Source: DUOX01 sp050944015
Lineage (GTDB): Bacteria; Bacillota; Clostridia; Oscillospirales; Oscillospiraceae
NCBI GenBank assembly: GCA_050944015.1
Contig: JBMNQG010000060.1
Location: 1-10,679 of the forward strand
Length of the DNA stretch: 10,679 bases
Reading direction: 5' to 3'
The notes below the pieces were generated by a model. It was not told the DNA's origin and ran no database searches. It saw only the letters and a list, made by a program, of their open reading frames with translations. This document shows, one piece after another, positions 1 through 5,500 of this stretch. A program made the position numbers and the translations under genes. How positions within the stretch are numbered: the stretch's first letter is position 1; the number at the start of each line of letters is the position of its first letter.

Positions 1-828
1 TCTCTGGACCACGAGAACGAAATCATCATCTTCACGCACATCGGCGACAACTGGATGATAGAGTCCGACGCCAACGGATGGGAAACATATAATAAGCTGC
101 CCAGGGAGCGCTTCGAGCACCAGTACTTTGACGACATGAACCTCATCAAGAACATGGTATTCGATCTGGACGTTCCCACAATCGGCGCTATTCCCGGCCC
201 CGGCTTCCACTGGGATTCCGCAATGCTGTGCGACGTCACCATCTGCACCGAGGACACCAAAATTGAAGTCCCCCACGCACAGGGCGGCCTTGTTCCCGGT
301 GACGGCATGGGCCTCATGTGCCAGCACTTCCTTGGCACCAAGCGCGGCAACTACTACATGATGACCAGCCGCCAGTTCACCGCCCAGCAGATGCTGGATT
401 GGGGCATGGTGAGCGAAGTCGTTCCCAAGGGCAAGGCTGTCGAGCGCGCATGGGAAATCGCCCGCATGTGGAAGACCATGCCTTACGAGAACCGCTGCAT
501 CATGTCCGACCTGGCCAAGCGTCCTCTCCAGAGGCTGTTTGTGCAAGACCTGAAGCTCCACACCGTCAGCGAGCAGTACGGCTCCATGATCCGCATAGCC
601 GCCGGCGAGCTGGGCGACGAGCTGTCTCCTCAGCAGGACGAGAAGTATATCAGCCGCGTCAACGACTGGAGATATGCGACCCGCGACATGGAAGCTCCTC
701 AGACCGCCGAGTCCTGGAGAACCATGCCTCTCAAGGCGAGAGAGTGGTGGGAGAAGGTCAAGAGAGGCGAAATCGAAAATCCCTACGTCTTCGAGCACAG
801 CAACGAACCCGACTGGTACGAGTTTTAA
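1..828 (+). CDS. Crotonase-superfamily protein, 6-oxocamphor hydrolase-like (5' partial)
   Basis: The reading frame is open from base 1 to the TAA at 826-828, so the N-terminus lies outside the window; the ATG at base 55 is internal. The visible 275 residues have crotonase-fold features: a VPTIGAIPGPG strand-turn, a CDVTICTED segment and a GGLVPGDGMG loop. Compared from memory with Rhodococcus 6-oxocamphor hydrolase, four catalytic residues have counterparts: His122 (CAC at 208), His145 (CAC at 274), Asp154 (GAC at 301) and Glu244 (GAG at 571). The spacings are 22, 9 and 90 residues, against 23, 9 and 90. Enoyl-CoA hydratase's second catalytic Glu (Glu164 in the rat enzyme) is replaced by His. 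Known members of that branch cleave C-C bonds of cyclic beta-diketones without CoA. A retro-Claisen-type hydrolase is therefore inferred; the substrate is unknown. The C-terminus extends about 70 residues beyond the 257-residue reference and is rich in charged and Trp residues. A plain annotation would be enoyl-CoA hydratase/isomerase family protein. Confidence 0.85.
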   Translation, partial: SLDHENEIIIFTHIGDNWMIESDANGWETYNKLPRERFEHQYFDDMNLIKNMVFDLDVPTIGAIPGPGFHWDSAMLCDVTICTEDTKIEVPHAQGGLVPGDGMGLMCQHFLGTKRGNYYMMTSRQFTAQQMLDWGMVSEVVPKGKAVERAWEIARMWKTMPYENRCIMSDLAKRPLQRLFVQDLKLHTVSEQYGSMIRIAAGELGDELSPQQDEKYISRVNDWRYATRDMEAPQTAESWRTMPLKAREWWEKVKRGEIENPYVFEHSNEPDWYEF

Positions 829-840
829 TCTCCAACATCA

Positions 841-874
841 GGCTCAACGTATTCTTTACGTTGAGCCTTTTTTT
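841..874 (+). terminator. Rho-independent terminator of the crotonase gene
   Basis: An 11-bp perfect stem (GGCTCAACGTA at 841-851 with TACGTTGAGCC at 857-867) has a 5-base loop and is followed by seven T. It starts 12 bases after the stop codon at 828. Confidence 0.95.
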
Positions 875-892
875 ATGCCTTTTTTGGTTGTC

Positions 893-973
893 CAACGGCA
901 AGTATATCGCCGCAACTCTTCTCCGCGGAGTTCTACGGCAATGGAAATCTGTGGGGCAGAATCTATGCCGTTG
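893..973 (+). ncRNA. Candidate structured RNA element, three-way junction (unrecognised)
   Basis: CAACGGCA at 893-900 is perfectly complementary to TGCCGTTG at 966-973. Between them lie a hairpin at 909-939 (GCCG with CGGC, AACTC with GAGTT, a small internal loop, and an embedded CTCCGCGGAG palindrome at 921-930) and a short hairpin at 948-960 (TCTG with CAGA). Together these could form a three-way junction. A plus-strand transcript would end at the strong terminator at 1029-1075. No clear promoter is seen, and no known RNA family is recognised. The closing stem alone could arise by chance in a stretch this size at roughly the few-percent level. The structure can form on either strand. Confidence 0.25.
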
Positions 974-1028
974 ACCGCGCCATTATAAAATACCTCCGTT
1001 TGATTTACGTAGGATAGTGTTTTGCATT

Positions 1029-1075
1029 AAAAAAGATACCAGCTCTCTTTTCGAGGAGGAGCTGGTATCTTTTTT
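1029..1075 (+). terminator. Strong terminator hairpin, possibly bidirectional
   Basis: GATACCAGCTC (1035-1045) pairs perfectly with GAGCTGGTATC (1059-1069). The stem is flanked by six A on the left (1029-1034) and six T on the right (1070-1075), so the A/T tracts can extend it and it could act in both directions. It is not directly behind any called gene: the crotonase gene already has its own terminator at 841-874. This implies either a short transcript ending here or a barrier/attenuator before the lipoprotein gene. Confidence 0.85.
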
Positions 1076-1150
1076 CCGGCACACACTTTGCAGCGCGGCG
1101 TTTTTCATCGTTGCCTGTCCTGAGTTTCGACATAATTGTCCGCCAAATTG

Positions 1151-1159
1151 TGATATAAA
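1151..1159 (+). promoter_or_regulatory. Possible extended -10 promoter of the PPIase lipoprotein gene
   Basis: TGATATAAA fits the extended -10 form TG-N-TATAAA. A weak -35-like TCGACA lies at 1127-1132, 21 bases from TATAAA, which is too far for a standard pair, so activity would depend on the extended -10. The site lies between the 1029-1075 terminator and the start codon at 1232. Confidence 0.4.
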
Positions 1160-1231
1160 ATTGCCTGCACCGATAGAAAAGGCGAAAACCCGTTTACGGC
1201 TTGTTGAATACGAAAGGGTGGTGGCAGCGTA

Positions 1232-2461
1232 ATGAAAAGACGTTTAACTACAATTCTGCCCGCGGTTATTCTTACACTGGGGATGCTGGCCGGATGCGCG
1301 TCCAACGCGGCCCTCAGTTTAAATGAAGCCAACGGAGCAAAAGCTTTGTCCAGCAGGCAAACAAAGGGCAGCGAAAGTGAAGCCGACGCAATGTATCAGC
1401 GGCTGGTCGGCCTAAATGAGAGCGACGTGGTTTTGATAGTAGACGGCCAGGAGGCCACGGCAGGATATTTCTGCTATTGGATTAACTACATAATTAAAAA
1501 TTATTTCGGCGATGAAATAGACTGGACTCAGGAAGCAAACGGGCAGATAATAACCGACTACATAAAAAACGTGGTAAAAGATGTTGTGGCAACACAGTTG
1601 ATTGCCGAAAGGGTGGCCAGGTCAAAAGGCATACAGCTAACTTATGAGGACCTGGCAAATATCGAAACGGAAATCGACTACTATATAAACCACTACGGTC
1701 AGGTCGCTTTTTCAGAGGCCGTGGAAAACGGCATCATTAACGAAAGCGACTTTACCAGTGAAGAGAAGGAAGAATGGATAAAAAACGCGGGAGAAAAGAA
1801 GTTCAAAGACGTACTGACCTCAATGGCCACCACCCTGCAAGGCTATCGAGAGGTTTGCAAAGGCGAACTCTATTCAAAATATCTGGTGGACCTTCTCTTT
1901 TACAATGGCGGCGCACTTGAGCCCACCGCCGAAGACATTGAGGCTTACATACGGCAAAACAGCATTTTCTGCGCTAAGCAGATTTTCATTTCCGCTGTGG
2001 ACCAGGAAGGCAACCCCCTGCCTGAAAATGAAAAGGAAAATGCGCTTGAAAGGGCTGAAAGGCTGCTTGAGCAGATAAAGAGCAGCGAGGACCCACTAGC
2101 CACCTTCGATTCACTGATGAACGAGTTTAGTGAAGACCAGGGCCTCTCCGCGTACCCGAACGGATACGTCTACACCAAAGGTAGCATGATAGACGAATTT
2201 GAAAACGCGGTTGAAGCACTGGATGAAGGCGAAATAAGCGATATAGTCGAGTCCCAGTACGGCTACCACATCATTCTCAGGCTGTCCGCGGACAACGACA
2301 ACACCCGCGCTAGTTATATCCAGACCTGTTATGAAAACCTTCTAAGCAACTGGCTTATAGCGGCGGTTATTGAAGAAACCGAGGCTTTCGCCTCGATAGA
2401 CATACAAAAGTTTTGCGAGGAACTCGCATCCATCCAAGCCGAACTCAAGCTTGAAAGTTAG
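1232..2461 (+). CDS. Parvulin-type peptidyl-prolyl cis-trans isomerase lipoprotein (PrsA-like foldase)
   Basis: This 409-residue precursor begins with a lipoprotein signal: basic MKRR, a hydrophobic stretch, then lipobox LAGC (residues 19-22). Cys22 would be lipidated and hold the protein on the outer face of the membrane. Residues about 60-230 form a helical SurA/PrsA-type chaperone region. Residues about 245-352 are a rotamase (PpiC/parvulin) domain: the opening AKQIFIS strand, the FSEDQ segment at 299-303, then GSMIDEFENAVEALDEGEIS and the closing YGYHIILRL strand. Such proteins isomerise Xaa-Pro bonds and help exported proteins fold. The upstream AAAGGGTGG (1213-1221) is only a moderate ribosome binding site, but the start is fixed by the signal peptide. 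A terminator ends the unit. The next gene encodes a very large exported protein and could be a client, which is inference. prsA orthology cannot be proven because clostridia carry several such lipoproteins. Confidence 0.9.
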   Translation: MKRRLTTILPAVILTLGMLAGCASNAALSLNEANGAKALSSRQTKGSESEADAMYQRLVGLNESDVVLIVDGQEATAGYFCYWINYIIKNYFGDEIDWTQEANGQIITDYIKNVVKDVVATQLIAERVARSKGIQLTYEDLANIETEIDYYINHYGQVAFSEAVENGIINESDFTSEEKEEWIKNAGEKKFKDVLTSMATTLQGYREVCKGELYSKYLVDLLFYNGGALEPTAEDIEAYIRQNSIFCAKQIFISAVDQEGNPLPENEKENALERAERLLEQIKSSEDPLATFDSLMNEFSEDQGLSAYPNGYVYTKGSMIDEFENAVEALDEGEISDIVESQYGYHIILRLSADNDNTRASYIQTCYENLLSNWLIAAVIEETEAFASIDIQKFCEELASIQAELKLES

Positions 2462-2508
2462 AAATATCCTCAGGCGCCTTTTTTAAGGCGGCCTGAGGAT
2501 ATTTTTTT
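2462..2508 (+). terminator. Rho-independent terminator of the PPIase lipoprotein gene
   Basis: ATATCCTCAGGC (2464-2475) pairs with GCCTGAGGATAT (2491-2502). An inner GCCTT/AAGGC stem closes a T4 loop with one bulged G at 2490, and a T-run follows. It begins right after the stop codon at 2461 and separates this gene from the surface-protein gene. Confidence 0.95.
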
Positions 2509-2580
2509 ATTGGACAAGTTGCGACAACATAACCAAACTTTTTCATTTATTATTATATCAGAACCATCAATATGCACAAA

Positions 2581-2588
2581 AGGGAGGT
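2581..2588 (+). promoter_or_regulatory. Ribosome binding site fixing the surface-protein start
   Basis: AGGGAGGT lies five bases before the ATG at 2594. This decides the start over an in-frame TTG at 2510, which has no ribosome binding site and overlaps the preceding terminator. The -35/-10 promoter in 2509-2580 is not clear to me. Confidence 0.85.
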
Positions 2589-2593
2589 ATATC

Positions 2594-5500
2594 ATGAGAA
2601 AGCGAAAAACCATTCTGAGCTTTATGCTAGTCCTTTCCCTGCTTTTTTCCATTTTATCCTCTGGCTTCATAGCGTTGGCGGAAGAGGGACCACCGGATCC
2701 TCCGGGGCCGCCGCCTACCCCCACGCATGATTACGACAGCAGCGCGGAAGCAATAACACACGAATTTTCAGGAAGCTTGACCATTGAAAGCGTAGAATAC
2801 GAAGACCCCTTCGCAACTGACAGCCAGCTTGCATCCTCGGTTAAAAAAATAGCGCTGGCAAATAAAGAAGACATCGTAGTTGACCACACATCATACAACG
2901 CCACTCTTACGGTTGACGGCGTCGAATACGACATCGAGCCGGGAACGTATACCGGCAATGAAATTGTTATCACCCTCACCCACAAGGCCGAGCCCATGAC
3001 CGACTTTTCCAAGTTTGACGGTCAGAATGTCAACATCACCTATTACACCAGGGCGGCGGCCGTCATAGCCAATGGCACCCTGCAAAGGGGCTACTCCGTA
3101 CTCAGTGCTTTAATAGGCGGCGAGACGAAAGACGACGAATCTGACGGCGTAACAGTCAACTCCCTGGGCGGCTTCTTCAGCGGCTACTACATAATCGACT
3201 CTACCTATAAAATCTCAAACCTCAACATGACTCTTAACGGCAAGGGCGGAGACGATTTCAAAGGCTGGGGCGCCGGCATAGTGGTCACCAATGATGCCGA
3301 CGTTACTCTCAAGAACTCATACATAGACACCACCGGCACCATCCGCACCGCCATCTGGGTTGGCGGAACCAACAGCAAACTGACTGCGGACAACGTTGTT
3401 GTGGTCGCCCATAACGAGGAGGGTGCCACTCCTTATTCCCCCAACGACAACTACGCGGTTCCCATGATGGAGCAGGTCCCCTTCGCTCTGGGGCTGGTGG
3501 GAAACATCAGGGCCACCAACGTGCTGGGTTCAGGTTCTGCCACGTTCAGAAACTCCATCATAGTATCTAACGGCTGGGGCGCTCTGTCCACCGACTCAGG
3601 CATGGCCGGAACCACGGCTCTGAACGTGTCCGACACCCTTGCCGGCATAGGTTACCTTGAAGTAGCCCAGCCAGGCAAATACTACACCGCCAAAAAGACG
3701 GTGAGCGGCGTTGAATACGGCTTTACCATCGGCCAGCTGGGCGTTGACTCCGGCTACGTTGCCTATGCGGACGCCGGTGTAACCGACGTATTTGAAAATG
3801 TCGAGTTCTATTCCCCCGACTATATCGGCATAATCGCCTCCAACAAGTCCGCCATGCGCTTTAAAGACAGCTACGGCTATTCCAACCGCATCGGCTTCCT
3901 TATCCACCAGAGCAGCGGCACCGCTGAAAACGGCGGCGGGCTGTACATAGAAGGCGGCGAATTTGATGTAGCGGACACCTTTGTGCTCGTCAGGGGCGGC
4001 AAGGTGGCGCAAAGCTACACATATACCAACGTGGAGGTTGACGGAGCCGACATCAACATCTTCGGCGACAACGCCCAAAGCGGAGTTCTGTTCAAGCTGA
4101 CGCAGAACGACGACGCAGGCAGCCCGGGCGTTACCGAATACACCATAGAAGACCTAAGTTACGATGAGATCAGGGAATTGACCCCCGAGAGAACCGTAGA
4201 GCCCACCACAGTTACCTTTAAGAACATGACGGTGAAAGGGGATATTTACAACTCCGTTGCCACTGTTGAGCAGGACCTTAACGTAACTCTTGAAAACATG
4301 AACATTACCGGCAACATATCTTCCTCCTACGCCTATCATGTGGACGAAAACGGAAAGCCGGTACAGTGCCCCTATACCATTAAGTCCTCCGTACCCGGCG
4401 ACCAACTGTACCTCAACCGCATCGTAAACGTCCCCACTCCCGCAATCCGCAACAAAGTCGAGCTCACTTTAAAGGATACTTTCTGGACCCTTACTGGTAC
4501 CGCGTACCTCTCCAAGCTCGTGATTGACGATAAGTCCGAAATAAGGAGTGCCTACGGGTATGAGCCGGCTATGTTTGTCAACGGCCAGAAAACGGAGATA
4601 GAACCCGGAACTTATGAAGGCAGCATAGTTTTAATTAATGAATACGTGGTAGACCACAAGCAAGACCTGACCCTGCCTGCGGAAATCACCTTCACAGGGG
4701 ATGCCACAAGCTATACCAGGCGTCCAGACAAGGATTACAGCGTAGGTTACTTTATCAGCGGCGGCAGCGTCATTGCCGAGAAGTCTCTGCTGGCCGGCGT
4801 GGACAACGAGATTGATAGCCTTGATCTGGACCTGGAAGCCTACGGCAAGAGCTTCAACCCCGTAATCGCGACGGGCGAAAGAACAAACCTGACTCTAACC
4901 GGTAAAGTCAGGATTTACGACGAGGGCGACGGCTCAAAGGCCTCCGACTTCAGCGGCCAGGGCGCAGTTCTCATAGCATCCAAAAAAGCAAAGGTAAACG
5001 TAACCGATATGGATATCATCACCGACGGTTTCGTCCGCGCCGCCTTCATAGTCGACGATTATTCCCAGATTATTGTCAGGAACTCCAACGTCACGGCAAT
5101 GGGCGCAAATCCGTTGACCGAAGCATATGAAGGCTATGTAAACAGCGCCAACCAGAACATCATGCTGTCTCCTCCGTGGGTCCTCGGAATACAGGGCGGA
5201 GCGCGCACCGCCAACATTCTGGGCAATAAATCAACGCTTACGGTCATTGACTCCACCATTTCGTCCGGCGGATGGGGCGTTCTTTCCACCGACGCCTGTA
5301 CCGATGTGGTGCTGAACATGGTTGACTCCACCATTTCCATCCTGCCCAAGTCCCAGGGCGGCATGTACTCCGGCCCCTTCTCCTACGGCGAAAAGTATGG
5401 TTCCGGATACGGCACGTACATAATCGGAAACGCGAAGGAATACTTCTACGGAACCACATTCACCGGTACCACTTACGCGTCCATTCTCACCGGAGGCCAT

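Larger units (their letters stand above)
829..1231. other. 403-bp intergenic region without a convincing gene
   Basis: This gap holds the crotonase terminator, a foldable segment at 893-973, a second terminator at 1029-1075 and a possible promoter for the next gene. A frame open on the plus strand (865-1017, ending AIIKYLRLIYVG) and one on the minus strand (about 859-1033) both look protein-like but lack a usable start, so decayed coding sequence is possible. A minus-strand ribosome-binding-like GGAGGT at 993-998 precedes an ATG that opens only six codons (MARSTA). I do not call any of these as genes. Confidence 0.6.

Noticed and set aside
318..974. 218-residue frame overlapping the crotonase gene
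   Set aside because: It is a shifted frame of a clear gene and runs through the 841-874 terminator; its composition (rich in His, Arg and Pro) is typical of an out-of-frame shadow.
982..987. Minus-strand TATAAT as a promoter
   Set aside because: The hexamer is perfect, but no -35-like sequence lies 16-18 bases away, no TG extension precedes it and no terminator follows in that direction.
1017..1232. 71-residue plus-strand frame ending at the lipoprotein start (TAATG)
   Set aside because: It begins with GTG without a ribosome binding site and runs across both arms of the 1029-1075 terminator hairpin.
2510..2593. TTG start at 2510 extending the surface protein by 28 residues
   Set aside because: It overlaps the upstream terminator, lacks a ribosome binding site and would bury the signal peptide; the ATG at 2594 has AGGGAGGT five bases ahead.
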